DNA from: Nocardia neocaledoniensis
GTDB taxonomy: Bacteria; Actinomycetota; Actinomycetes; Mycobacteriales; Mycobacteriaceae
Direction of reading: 5' to 3'
Length of the DNA: 64,000 nucleotides
Assembly: GCF_003182135.1 (NCBI RefSeq)
Contig: NZ_QGTL01000011.1
Coordinates: 62,001 to 126,000 of the forward strand
The notes under the pieces are model-generated. The model was not told the DNA's origin. It saw nothing but the letters and a program-made list of their open reading frames with translations, and did no database searches. The translations under genes and the position numbers were made by a program. Shown here piece after piece: positions 43,128 to 51,291 of this stretch (position 1 is the first letter of the stretch; every line of letters starts with the position of its first letter).

Positions 43128-43906
43128 CGGGAGCGCCCCGCCGTGGCCGTCGCAGGCTCGGGTACGCGGGTGACGGGCGCGCCCGCCCGGTCGGCCAGCC
43201 GCGCGAAGGTGATCGCGTCGCCGACCGCCGCCCCGCCCGGATCGTTGTTGAAGTAGACGTGCAGGTCGGCATCGGCGGGCCAGCTGTCGAGCAGCCGGTG
43301 CACCCAGCTGTCGAGGGCCTGGCGGCCGTAGTGCGGTGGCGGGTAGGCGCGGCCGGCGTGCAGACGCAGATAGGCCCAGTCGGTGGTGCGCCAGCGCGGC
43401 GTCACCGGATGCGAGTCCCGATCGGCCCAGGCCAGGGCCGCGCCGTGCGATTCGAGCACTGTGCGGACGTCGTCGGTCCACCAGGATTCGTGGCGCGGTT
43501 CCACCGCCACCCGCACCGAGCGCGGGAAGCAGCTCAGGCAGTCGTCGAGCAGGGGCGCGTCCGCGCGCAGGGTCGGCGGCAGTTGCAACAGGATCGGCCC
43601 GAGTTTGCCGCCGAGGCCCTCGGCTCGGTCCAGCAGGCGGCGCACCGGTTCGGCCGGGTCGCGCAGGCGCTTGATGTGCGTGAGGTAGCGGCTGGCCTTC
43701 ACCGAGACCAGGAAGTCCTTCGGTGTGCGGGTTCGCCACGCGCCGAAGGTGTCCCGGCTCGGCAGCCGGTAGAAGGCGTTGTTGGACTCGACCGTCGCGA
43801 AGGACTCGGCGTAGTGCTCGAGCCAGCGGCGCACCGGCATGTTGTCCGGATACAGCAGCCCGCGCCAGTCGCGGTACTGCCAGCCGGAGGTTCCCACCCG
43901 GATCAC
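43124..43906 (-). CDS. DUF72 (YecE-like) protein
   Basis: The 260-residue protein has the DUF72 TIM-barrel landmarks V-G-T-S-G-W-Q-Y-R-D-W near the start, T-V-E-S-N-N-A-F-Y-R-L-P, F-L-V-S-V-K-A-S-R-Y-L-T-H, L-Q-L-P-P and V-Y-F-N-N-D-P-G-G. The family resembles endonuclease-IV-type and sugar-isomerase barrels, but its reaction is not established. The four-base overlap with udgX suggests a shared role, possibly DNA repair. GTG at 43906 follows GGGAGG at ideal distance. Confidence 0.87.
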   Translation of the reverse strand: MIRVGTSGWQYRDWRGLLYPDNMPVRRWLEHYAESFATVESNNAFYRLPSRDTFGAWRTRTPKDFLVSVKASRYLTHIKRLRDPAEPVRRLLDRAEGLGGKLGPILLQLPPTLRADAPLLDDCLSCFPRSVRVAVEPRHESWWTDDVRTVLESHGAALAWADRDSHPVTPRWRTTDWAYLRLHAGRAYPPPHYGRQALDSWVHRLLDSWPADADLHVYFNNDPGGAAVGDAITFARLADRAGAPVTRVPEPATATAGRSR

Positions 43907-43929
43907 CGCATCACCTCCCTTTCCTGTGG

Positions 43930-44892
43930 TCAGCCGGGCGCGGCGCGCAGGAGCGGATCGAGTTCACTCGCGTAGAAGTCCAGGAACGCGTCCATGTCCG
44001 GGCCCGCGTTCATCAGGACCACGCGATCGAATCCCGCGTCGGTGTACTGCCGCACCGCCTCGACATAGCGTTTGGGGTCGTTGCCGCAGACGAAGGCGTC
44101 GAGCATGTCGTCCTCGCGGACGGTCGTCGTCGCGGCGGCGAAGTTCGCCGGGTTGGGCAGCTCGCTCATCACCTTCCAGCCGCCGACCGCCCAGCGATTG
44201 GTCGACAGCGCGGCGGCCGCGGCCTCGAGCTCGGTCTCGGCGAAGGCGACGCCGAGTTCGGCGTAGCGCGGCCCCGTGCCGCCCGCGTGCTGGTAGGTCC
44301 GCACGAGTTCGCCGTTGGGCTCCGTGCTGAACAGCCCGTCACCCAGTTCGGCCGCGACCCGCGCGGCCGCGGCGCCACCCGCCGCCACCGCGATGTCGGG
44401 CAGCGGGTCGGGCAGGTCGAACACCCGCGCGTCCGACAGCGACAGGTAGCGGCCGTCGTAGCTGCGATACCCGCCCTGCCAGAGCAGCCGGATGATCTCG
44501 AGCGCCTCGCGCAGCATGGCCTGGCGCGTCGCCACGGGCGGGAACTCCCGGCCGACGACGTGCTCGTTGAGCCGTTCCCCCGAGCCGATGCCCAGGGTGA
44601 AGCGGCCGTCGGAGACCAGCGCGGTGGTCGCGGCGGCCTGCGCGATGATCGCGGGGTGGTAGCGGATGATCGGGCAGGTCACGCCGGTGGCCAGGCCGAT
44701 CCGTTCGGTACGCGCGGCGAGCGTGCCCAGCACGGTCCAGACGAAGGGGGAGTGGCCCTGCTCGTCGAGCCACGGATGGAAGTGATCGCTCATCTCGACG
44801 AAGTCGAAGCCGGCGGCCTCGGCCCGAACGGCTTGGCGCACCAGCTCGTTCGGGCCGAACGCCTCGGCGGCCAACTTGAATCCGATCTGCAT
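43930..44892 (-). CDS. F420-dependent LLM-class oxidoreductase
   Basis: The 320-residue luciferase-like barrel shows E-M-S-D-H-F-H-P-W near the N-terminus, G-L-A-T-G-V-T-C-P, F-T-L-G-I-G-S-G-E-R-L-N-E-H-V-V-G and V-A-A-G-G. These are typical of the F420-dependent glucose-6-phosphate-dehydrogenase-like subfamily common in actinobacteria. It would use the deazaflavin F420; the substrate is unknown. It is 23 bases upstream of the DUF72 gene and 21 bases downstream of a Rho-N-like gene, so the four genes from 45246 to 42516 form a likely operon. Confidence 0.85.
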   Translation of the reverse strand: MQIGFKLAAEAFGPNELVRQAVRAEAAGFDFVEMSDHFHPWLDEQGHSPFVWTVLGTLAARTERIGLATGVTCPIIRYHPAIIAQAAATTALVSDGRFTLGIGSGERLNEHVVGREFPPVATRQAMLREALEIIRLLWQGGYRSYDGRYLSLSDARVFDLPDPLPDIAVAAGGAAAARVAAELGDGLFSTEPNGELVRTYQHAGGTGPRYAELGVAFAETELEAAAAALSTNRWAVGGWKVMSELPNPANFAAATTTVREDDMLDAFVCGNDPKRYVEAVRQYTDAGFDRVVLMNAGPDMDAFLDFYASELDPLLRAAPG

Positions 44893-44913
44893 GGCGCGCC
44901 TTTCGTTGCGGGG

Positions 44914-45246
44914 TCAGTCGCGGCCGAGGGCGTGGGCCAGTTCCTGCTTGTTCATCTTCGAGCGGCCGTCGATGTTGCGACGGCGGGCTTCCTCGTAGAG
45001 CTGGTCGCGGGTCAGCCCGCGCGGCCCCTTGCGATGGGCGCGCTGACCACCGCGCCGCTGCGGCGAGGTGTCGGTGCGCGAGAGCTTGCTCGAGCGCTTG
45101 GCCTCCCCGGACTGCGCCCGGTTCTTGTTCACCGTGCGCGCCGCGATCTCCTCGGCCCGGTCCTCACCGACGCCCTTCTCGCGCTGCGACTCCTTGATGT
45201 GCTTGTACTGCCGTTCGCGCTTGTCACTCCATGCTTGCTGCGGCAT
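44914..45246 (-). CDS. Small basic protein with a Rho-N/SAP-like C-terminus
   Basis: The 110-residue highly charged protein has a helical first half (A-W-S-D-K-R-E-R-Q-Y-K-H-I-K-E-S, ending A-R-T-V-N-K-N-R) and a C-terminal L-T-R-D-Q-L-Y-E-E-A-R-R-R-N-I then M-N-K-Q-E-L-A-H-A-L, the helix-extended-helix pattern of Rho N-terminal or SAP nucleic-acid-binding domains. Members are often annotated as plasmid stabilisation proteins without evidence. GGAGGT precedes the ATG. It heads the probable operon with the F420 enzyme, DUF72 and udgX, so a nucleic-acid-related role would make sense. Confidence 0.75.
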   Translation of the reverse strand: MPQQAWSDKRERQYKHIKESQREKGVGEDRAEEIAARTVNKNRAQSGEAKRSSKLSRTDTSPQRRGGQRAHRKGPRGLTRDQLYEEARRRNIDGRSKMNKQELAHALGRD

Positions 45247-45465
45247 CGCTACACCTCCACATCTCGACGGGTGCTTCTGCCTGCCGTCTACCCGGGCAGC
45301 GCGAACGGAAACAGCGCGGGCCGGGCCGTCCCGTCCCTGGCCGCCGCGGAGAAGAATTAGGTGTTACTTCGAATACTACATATGTGTATCATTGGGCCAA
45401 CCGCACCACCGGCGCAGCGGCGCGCCGGGTACTCGACGAGTATCGCGGGAGGACGAGGAGTACCG

Positions 45466-46368
45466 ATGAAGTTGCTTCGGCGTAGCGCGCGGCGACCGGA
45501 ACTGGATCCGGGAAAGGTCGCGCTGCAGGCCCGCAATGTGGCCTTCGACTGGTCGGCTGTCGACCTGCACTGGATGTCGGCGGAACCCTACGCGTCACAC
45601 CTGATCAGCGCGTTGAACATGCTGCTGCCCGAGGGTGAGCGCATGTTCATCGTCACCTATCGCGAGGCGCTGGCCTATGTGAAGGACGAGAAACTGCGCG
45701 AGGACATGCTCGGCTTCATCGGGCAGGAGTCCATGCACGCGGAGACCCACGAGAAGGTCCTGCGCGAGGTGCTCATCGCCAACGGCATCGACGCCGAACC
45801 CTATGTGCGGCAGATGGAGTACCTGTTCCGCAAGACGCTGGGCCCCCGGGGCGGCGACGACCGCGCGGGCAGGCAGATGCTGGTCGAACGGCTGGCGTTC
45901 ATCGCCTGCCTCGAGCACTTCTTCGCCTGGCTCGGCGACTGGGTGATCAACGCCGACCTGGAGAAGTTCGGCGCCGACCCGCGCATGGCCGACCTGTTCC
46001 GCTGGCACGGTGCCGAGGAGGTCGAGCACCGCAACGTCGCCCACGATGTCGCCGAGTACTTCGGCGTCGGCTACGTGCGCCGCTGCGCCTCGATGGTGCT
46101 GGTGTTCCCGATCTTCATCGCTTTGGTGGTGCGCGGCGCGAAGTTCCTGGTGCATCAGGATCCGCGCTTGCCCGATCACGGCTATCCGCGCGTCATCGCC
46201 TCGGTGCTCGGCGCGATGTGGCGTGGCGCGCTGCCGGGCATTCCGTCGCTGCTGGTCAGCGCGCTGTCGACGTTCCAGCCCGGCTACAGCCCGGAGAACG
46301 TGGGGTCGACCGCCCAGGCCGTCGCCTACCTGGCCCAGTCGCCCGCCGCGCGGGCGGCGGCCTCGTGA
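45466..46368 (+). CDS. PF10118 metal-dependent hydrolase-like, putative di-iron protein
   Basis: The 300-residue mostly helical protein has three metal-ligand-like clusters: G-Q-E-S-M-H-A-E-T-H (about 87-96), C-L-E-H-F-F-A-W (about 147-154) and G-A-E-E-V-E-H-R-N-V-A-H-D (about 183-195). This Glu/His spacing recalls ferritin-like di-iron folds. The Pfam family is called a predicted metal-dependent hydrolase. Because the next gene is a 2Fe-2S flavin reductase with an overlapping start, an oxygenase role is at least as likely. GAGGAG precedes the ATG. The 219-base upstream gap is AT-richer around TACATATGTG and may hold the promoter. Confidence 0.8.
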   Translation: MKLLRRSARRPELDPGKVALQARNVAFDWSAVDLHWMSAEPYASHLISALNMLLPEGERMFIVTYREALAYVKDEKLREDMLGFIGQESMHAETHEKVLREVLIANGIDAEPYVRQMEYLFRKTLGPRGGDDRAGRQMLVERLAFIACLEHFFAWLGDWVINADLEKFGADPRMADLFRWHGAEEVEHRNVAHDVAEYFGVGYVRRCASMVLVFPIFIALVVRGAKFLVHQDPRLPDHGYPRVIASVLGAMWRGALPGIPSLLVSALSTFQPGYSPENVGSTAQAVAYLAQSPAARAAAS

Positions 46369-47471
46369 CCGTGCGCGAGGTGCCGGACGCACTGCCCGGC
46401 GACCTGTACGGCAAGCACCGGCACGATCCCGGCACCAGGGTGCTCGACGCGATCGCGACGGCCCGGCTGCGCTGGAGTTCGCTGGTCAATCGACGGGACC
46501 TGCGCCCGCGCGTGGACGATCGGCGGTTCCCGGTGGTGGTCACCGAGCGCCGGATCGTCGCCCATGATCAGGACGTGGTGAGCCTGCGGCTGGCCAGGCC
46601 GGACGGCCGCGAGCTGCCCGCCTGGCGGGCGGGCGCGCACCTGGATCTCGAGCTGCCCTCCGGCCGGCTGCGTCAATACTCGCTGTGCGGCGACCCGGCC
46701 GACACCCGCGCGTACCGGATCGCGGTGCGCCGCATCCCCGACGGCGGCGGCGGTTCGGTCGAGGTGCACGACGAGCTGCGGGTCGGCAGCGAATTCGTGG
46801 TCCGCGGCCCGCGCAACGCCTTCCCGTTCGCGGTGCCGGGGCACGGCTCGCCCGCCGAGCGGCTGCACTTCGTGGCAGGCGGCATCGGCATCACCCCGAT
46901 CCTGCCGATGGCGCGGCTCGCGCACCGCCTCGGCGTGCCGTGGACCATGGTCTACACCGGGCGTTCCCGCGACACCATCCCGTTCCTGGCCGAGCTGGAG
47001 AGCTTCGGCGAGCACGTGCTGGTGCGCACCGACGACGAGCACGGCCTGCCCGACGCGGCGGCACTGCTGCCCGGCGTCGGCGCGGGCACCGCCGTGTACG
47101 CCTGCGGGCCCACCCCGATGACCTCCGCGATCGTCGCCGCCGTGCGCACGATGCCCGAGGTCGAACTGCATTTCGAACGGTTCTCCCCGCCTCCGATCGT
47201 CGACGGCGCCGCCTTCGAGATCGAGCTCGCCGCCTCCGGCACGGTGCTCGAGGTGCCCGCCGACCGCAGCGCGCTCGACGTCATCCTCGCCGCCCGCCCC
47301 GACCAGCCGTACTCGTGCCGCCAGGGCTTCTGCCGGACCTGCGTGGTGCGGGTGCTGGCCGGCGACCCCGATCATCGGGAGAACACGCTGTCCGCCGACG
47401 AGCACGCCGCCGGGGCGATGCTCGCCTGTGTATCCCGTTCGCACGGTGAGCGATTGGTGCTCGACCTGTGA
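46365..47471 (+). CDS. 2Fe-2S flavin oxidoreductase (PDR/VanB type)
   Basis: The 368-residue protein has a flavin-binding domain (R-Q-Y-S-L-C-G-D), an NAD-binding domain (F-V-A-G-G-I-G-I-T-P-I-L-P-M and A-C-G-P-T-P-M) and a C-terminal plant-type ferredoxin domain with C-R-Q-G-F-C-R-T-C then C (from about 317). It passes electrons from NAD(P)H through flavin to a partner. The GTG start overlaps the stop of the PF10118 gene (GTGA), which makes that protein the likely partner. A roughly 55-residue N-terminal extension precedes the reductase fold. Confidence 0.88.
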   Translation: MTVREVPDALPGDLYGKHRHDPGTRVLDAIATARLRWSSLVNRRDLRPRVDDRRFPVVVTERRIVAHDQDVVSLRLARPDGRELPAWRAGAHLDLELPSGRLRQYSLCGDPADTRAYRIAVRRIPDGGGGSVEVHDELRVGSEFVVRGPRNAFPFAVPGHGSPAERLHFVAGGIGITPILPMARLAHRLGVPWTMVYTGRSRDTIPFLAELESFGEHVLVRTDDEHGLPDAAALLPGVGAGTAVYACGPTPMTSAIVAAVRTMPEVELHFERFSPPPIVDGAAFEIELAASGTVLEVPADRSALDVILAARPDQPYSCRQGFCRTCVVRVLAGDPDHRENTLSADEHAAGAMLACVSRSHGERLVLDL

Positions 47472-47503
47472 GTTCCGTTCCAGGACAAGGAGTCCGAACC
47501 GAC

Positions 47504-49276
47504 ATGACCGCCGACACCCCAGCGCCCGTGAACCGGCGCACCGTCCGCAACGGCGATTTCGACCTCGCCGTGTTCGAATACGGTGACGCCGCCGCCGACA
47601 CCGTCGTGCTGGTGCACGGCTGGCCCGACACCCATCACCTGTGGGACAAGGTGATTCCGCTGCTGGCCACGCGCTTCCACGTGGTCGCCTACGACACCCG
47701 CGGCCACGGCGAGTCCACCCGCACCCAGCGCACCGCCGACTTCCGTCTCGACGAACTCGCCCGCGACTTCTACGCGGTGATCGACGCGGTGAGCCCGGAC
47801 CGCCCCGTGCACGTCCTGGCTCACGACTGGGGCTCGGTGCAGGTGTGGGAGGCGGTGTGCGAACCGCAGGCCACCGAGCGGGTCGCCTCGTTCACCTCGG
47901 TGTCCGGGCCCAATCTGGACCATCTCGCCGCGTGGGTGCGTGCCCGCCTGTCCCGGCCGACCCCGCGCAACATCTGGCAGCCGGTCACCCAGGCGCTGTC
48001 CTCGGCCTACACCGCCTTCTTCATGACGCCGGTGCTGCCGCGCGCCACCTTCACCGCGATCGGCACCGAGAAGGTCTGGCAGCGCGCGGTGTCGCTGATG
48101 AACGACACCGCGCCGAGCAACGTTCGGCTGGCCCCGACGTTCCGCCGCGACATCGTCGACGGACTGCTCATCTACCGCGCCAACATCGTGCAGCGCATGC
48201 TCGCGCCGCGCGAGCGGCGCACCGAGGTGCCGGTGCAGCTGATCGTCGCGGGTCGCGACGTCGCCGTGCGGCCCGCGGGCTACGACGACTCGGGCAAGTG
48301 GACCGATCGGCTGTGGCGCCGCGACGTGCCCGCCGGCCACTGGATGCCGTTCTCGCACCCGGAACTGCTGGCCACCGCGACGACCGAACTGATCGACGCG
48401 CTCGCCGGCAACGGCATCCCGCGCGGGCTGGCCAGGGCCGAGGTCGGCCGCAGCCGCCGCGAGTTCGACGACAACCTGGTGGTCGTGACCGGCGCGGGCA
48501 GCGGCATCGGCCGCGAGACGGCGCTGGCCTTCGCCCGCCTCGGCGCCGAGGTCGTGGTCTCGGACGTGAACGAGAACGCCGCGAAGGAGACGGCCGAGCT
48601 GGTCGCCGCCGAAGGCGGTGTGGCGCATTCCTATTCGCTGGACGTGTCGAACGAGGACGCGGTGCGCGCGCACGCCGAGACGGTGATCGCCGCCCACGGC
48701 GTGCCCGACATCCTGGTCAACAACGCGGGCGTCGGCCAGGCGGGCGCGTTCCTCGACACCCCCACCGAGGAATTCGATCGGGTACTGCGGATCAACCTCG
48801 ACGGCGTGGTGCACGGCTGCCGCGCGTTCGGCGCCGCGATGGCCGAGCGCGGCCTCGGCGGCCACATCGTGAACCTGTCCAGCATGGCCGCCTACAGCCC
48901 GCAGCGCGACATGGCCGCCTACGCCACCAGCAAGTCGGCGGTGTTCATGTTCTCCGACTGCCTGCGGGCCGAACTGGCCGATCGCGGCATCTCGGTCTCG
49001 ACGGTGTGCCCCGGCATCGTGCACACCAATATCGTCGCCACCACCCGGATCTCGGGCGTCTCCCCGGAAGAGGAGGCGGCCGCGCAGACCAAGTTCGACA
49101 AGCTCTACGAGCGGCGCGGCTACACCCCCGACCGGGTCGCCGCCCAGATCGTGAAGGCGGTGCGCAAGCGCCGCGACATCGTGCCGGTGACCCCGGAGTC
49201 CTGGCTGCAGTACCGGGCCAACCGGATCGCCCCCGGCGCGGTGCGCTTCGCGGCCCGCCGGATGAAGCTGGTCTAG
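47504..49276 (+). CDS. ephD: EphD-type epoxide hydrolase-short-chain dehydrogenase fusion
   Basis: The 590-residue fusion has an N-terminal epoxide-hydrolase domain with H-G-W-P (38-41) and nucleophile Asp 108 in H-D-W-G-S. A C-terminal SDR domain has T-G-A-G-S-G-I-G (about 329), N-N-A-G and Y-A-T-S-K (about 473). Size and order match mycobacterial EphD (592 residues), implicated in handling epoxy-mycolates. It follows the reductase by 32 bases with AAGGAG, so the three genes form an operon. The start at 47504 is preferred over a GTG at 47468, which has no ribosome site. Confidence 0.88.
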   Translation: MTADTPAPVNRRTVRNGDFDLAVFEYGDAAADTVVLVHGWPDTHHLWDKVIPLLATRFHVVAYDTRGHGESTRTQRTADFRLDELARDFYAVIDAVSPDRPVHVLAHDWGSVQVWEAVCEPQATERVASFTSVSGPNLDHLAAWVRARLSRPTPRNIWQPVTQALSSAYTAFFMTPVLPRATFTAIGTEKVWQRAVSLMNDTAPSNVRLAPTFRRDIVDGLLIYRANIVQRMLAPRERRTEVPVQLIVAGRDVAVRPAGYDDSGKWTDRLWRRDVPAGHWMPFSHPELLATATTELIDALAGNGIPRGLARAEVGRSRREFDDNLVVVTGAGSGIGRETALAFARLGAEVVVSDVNENAAKETAELVAAEGGVAHSYSLDVSNEDAVRAHAETVIAAHGVPDILVNNAGVGQAGAFLDTPTEEFDRVLRINLDGVVHGCRAFGAAMAERGLGGHIVNLSSMAAYSPQRDMAAYATSKSAVFMFSDCLRAELADRGISVSTVCPGIVHTNIVATTRISGVSPEEEAAAQTKFDKLYERRGYTPDRVAAQIVKAVRKRRDIVPVTPESWLQYRANRIAPGAVRFAARRMKLV

Positions 49277-49785
49277 CCGAGGTCGGCCCGGCGCAGTCGC
49301 TCCTGGACGGCGGCGACGTGCCGGGCGTCCACGCCCCACGGGTCGGTCACCCCGACGTGGCGGTCCAGGTCCCACAGCACGCACTGTTCGTCCGGCGCCG
49401 CCACCAGCGACCAGGCCACGACGGTGCGCCCGAGCTGCTCGATCATCGAGCCGTGGTCGGGCGCGCTGTCGCCCGCGCCGTCGGGGAAGTGGTGCAGGAA
49501 CCGGCCGTAGGCGGCGGCGCAGAACGCCGCGTACTGCTGGGTGCACAGGATGAAGCCGTGCCAGGCCTCGTCGACGGCGTGCGAGGGCATACCGATCACC
49601 TGGTCGTCGCGCATCGCGGCGCCGCAGCAGCGCAGCCATTGGCGCAGACCGGTGTCGACGAGCTCGCGCGGTTGCCACGGGCAGGTCTTGAAGATCGCGT
49701 CGGGGAACCGCAGGTCGGCGACGACGCGGTCGACCGTGTCGAGATCGATCGGTCGCGGACCGCGTCGCAGGAACGAGAGCACCAC
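49273..49785 (-). CDS. Glycine-rich-domain-protein-like hypothetical
   Basis: The 170-residue protein contains A-V-D-E-A-W-H-G-F-I-L-C-T-Q-Q-Y-A-A-F-C followed by G-R-F-L-H-H-F-P. This resembles the D-x-x-W-H ... Y-x-x-F-C motif of the plant-like glycine-rich domain protein family (PF07173). Several Cys and His could bind a metal. It is convergent with ephD, overlapping by four bases, and divergent from a gene for a Cys-Gly-Gly-Gly-Ser repeat protein. In some actinobacteria such proteins neighbour glycine-rich membrane proteins, so the pair may be functional. Confidence 0.6.
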   Translation of the reverse strand: MVLSFLRRGPRPIDLDTVDRVVADLRFPDAIFKTCPWQPRELVDTGLRQWLRCCGAAMRDDQVIGMPSHAVDEAWHGFILCTQQYAAFCAAAYGRFLHHFPDGAGDSAPDHGSMIEQLGRTVVAWSLVAAPDEQCVLWDLDRHVGVTDPWGVDARHVAAVQERLRRADLG

Positions 49786-49838
49786 GAATTCACTGTAAGG
49801 CCACTACGCGTGGTGGCGTCGGGTCCGGCCTCGGCGGC

Positions 49839-49844
49839 TAGCCT
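49839..49844 (+). promoter_or_regulatory. -10 box of a leaderless transcript
   Basis: TAGCCT lies six bases before the ATG at 49851, with no ribosome site. Confidence 0.45.
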
Positions 49845-49850
49845 GCTGAG

Positions 49851-50195
49851 ATGGTGTTGATGCTGATCATCCTGTTCGTCCTGCTCGCGGGGCTGGCCGT
49901 CGCGGGTCTGGTCGCGCTCGTGATCTCGCTGGCCGGGCGGACCGACCCGAGGAGCCGTCGCGGGCACGCCGATCCGGGCTGGACGGCGGGAACGGCCGGG
50001 ACCTACGGGGCGTACGACGGAAACTCGGGCCCGCCGCACGAGCACGGGCCCGGGTGCGGTGGCGGGTCGTCGAACAGCGGCTGCGGCGGTGGGTCCGGCA
50101 GCAGCTGCGGTGGCGGCTCCAGCAGTAGTTGCGGCGGGGGATCCAGCAGCAGCTGTGGCGGCGGGAGCAGCAGTAGCTGCGGTGGCGGGTCCTGA
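49851..50195 (+). CDS. Membrane protein with Cys-Gly-Gly-Gly-Ser repeats
   Basis: The 114-residue protein has one N-terminal transmembrane helix (about 3-28), a short charged stretch and a low-complexity tail from about residue 69. The tail is built of six Cys-containing units, the last four being near-perfect CGGGSSSS repeats. The regular cysteines could bind metal or form disulfides. The family is not recognised. It is divergent from the GRDP-like gene. The frame, the repeats and the leaderless promoter together support a real gene, although a low-complexity tail is easy to over-read. Confidence 0.6.
   Translation: MVLMLIILFVLLAGLAVAGLVALVISLAGRTDPRSRRGHADPGWTAGTAGTYGAYDGNSGPPHEHGPGCGGGSSNSGCGGGSGSSCGGGSSSSCGGGSSSSCGGGSSSSCGGGS
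50055..50192 (+). repeat. Tandem repeat encoding CGGGSSSS units
   Basis: A 24-base unit of the type TGCGGYGGSGGSTCCAGCAG recurs about four times in frame with small third-position changes, preceded by two looser copies. Unit number could vary by slippage. Confidence 0.6.
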
Positions 50196-50219
50196 TCGAG
50201 TGATCCACGCCGCACCGAC

Positions 50220-50250
50220 TTGACCTCGAGTTCTCTTCAGGTTTCATGCT
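50220..50250 (+). promoter_or_regulatory. SoxR/MerR-like promoter
   Basis: TTGACC (50220-50225), a 19-base spacer and CATGCT (50245-50250) contain CCTCGAGTTCTCTTCAGG (50224-50241). That stretch agrees with the SoxR operator CCTCAAGTTAACTTGAGG at 14 of 18 positions. The 19-base spacer is the hallmark of MerR-class control. The sequence CTTGACCTCG is repeated just downstream. Confidence 0.5.
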
Positions 50251-50286
50251 TGACCTCGTCCGGTCACAGGCCATGAAGGAGTCACG

Positions 50287-51291
50287 ATGCGTGCGGTGCA
50301 GGTCAAGGAATTCGGCGGTCCGGAAGTGCTCGAGGTGGGCGAAATGCCCACGCCCCGGCCGGATTCGGCGGAGGTCGTCGTCGATGTCGAGGTCGCGGAC
50401 GTGATGTTCCTCGACACCAGGCTGCGCGGCGGCTGGGGGCGGGATTTCTTCCCGCTGAGCCTGCCGTACGTGCCCGGCGGCGCGATCGGCGGCGTCGTCT
50501 CCGTCGTCGGCACCGAGGTCGATCCGCGCTGGCTCGGCAAGCGGGTCGTCACCCAGACCGCGGCCAGCGGCGTCGGCGGCGGGCTGCCGATCGGCGGCTA
50601 TGCCGAGCAGGCCCTCGCCAAGGCCGACACGCTGGTCGAGATCGAAACCGGGTTGAGCACCGAGCAGGCCGTCGCGCTCGCCCACGACGGGCGCACCGGC
50701 CTCGCGGTCTTCGACCGCGCCGCCCTCACACCGGGCAGACGGGTGCTGATCACCGCGGCCGCCGGTGGGCTCGGCACCCTGCTCACCCAGCTGGCGGTGG
50801 CCGCGGGCGCCGAGGTGGTCGCCGCGGCACGAGGCGCGGAGAAGCTGGCGCTCGCGCGTCGGCTCGGGGCGAGCGCGGTCGTCGACTACTCCGTCGACGG
50901 CTGGGCCGAGCAGGTGCGTGAGATCACCGGCGGGGGAGCCGATGTGGTCTTCGACGGGGCGGGCGGGGCGATCGGCGGCAACGCGCTCACCGCGACGGCG
51001 GACAAAGGCTTGTTCCTCGGGTATGGCTCCGCCGCAGGAGATTTCGCGCAGGTAGATGCCGAATCAGCTGCCGCGCGCGGTGTCTCGGTGCTCGGGTTGT
51101 TCGACATCGTCGGCGGTGAGGTCGACTGGCAGGCGCTGGCCCGGCGGGCGCAGCGCGAGGTCGCCGACGGCCGGGTGGAAGTGATTGTCGGGCAGACGTT
51201 CCCGCTCGATCGCGTCGCCGCCGCGCATGCGGCCATCGAAAACCGCTCCGCGCTGGGCCGTACCCTGTTGACGATCGGCGCGTCATTGTAA
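50287..51291 (+). CDS. Quinone-oxidoreductase-like MDR dehydrogenase
   Basis: The 334-residue protein is a zinc-free medium-chain dehydrogenase. It has an N-terminal GroES-like domain, L-P-Y-V-P-G-G-A-I-G-G-V-V, the NADPH loop A-A-A-G-G-L-G-T-L-L-T-Q-L-A and G-A-D-V-V-F-D-G-A-G-G. No zinc-binding Cys cluster is present. It resembles NADPH:quinone reductases. The SoxR-like operator just upstream fits induction by redox-active compounds. AAGGAG precedes the ATG. Confidence 0.87.
   Translation: MRAVQVKEFGGPEVLEVGEMPTPRPDSAEVVVDVEVADVMFLDTRLRGGWGRDFFPLSLPYVPGGAIGGVVSVVGTEVDPRWLGKRVVTQTAASGVGGGLPIGGYAEQALAKADTLVEIETGLSTEQAVALAHDGRTGLAVFDRAALTPGRRVLITAAAGGLGTLLTQLAVAAGAEVVAAARGAEKLALARRLGASAVVDYSVDGWAEQVREITGGGADVVFDGAGGAIGGNALTATADKGLFLGYGSAAGDFAQVDAESAAARGVSVLGLFDIVGGEVDWQALARRAQREVADGRVEVIVGQTFPLDRVAAAHAAIENRSALGRTLLTIGASL

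Noticed and set aside
45370..45390. ATAC...GTAT dyad with inner ACATATGT as an operator
   Set aside because: The outer and inner symmetries have different centres, so it is not one coherent palindrome; I note only an AT-rich promoter region.
47372..49678. Large minus-strand frame across the ephD gene
   Set aside because: It is rich in Arg, Gly and His without domains and lies fully opposite the clear epoxide hydrolase/SDR fusion.
50055..50192. CRISPR-like array
   Set aside because: The repeats are contiguous in-frame 24-base units without unique spacers and encode a CGGGSSSS tail.
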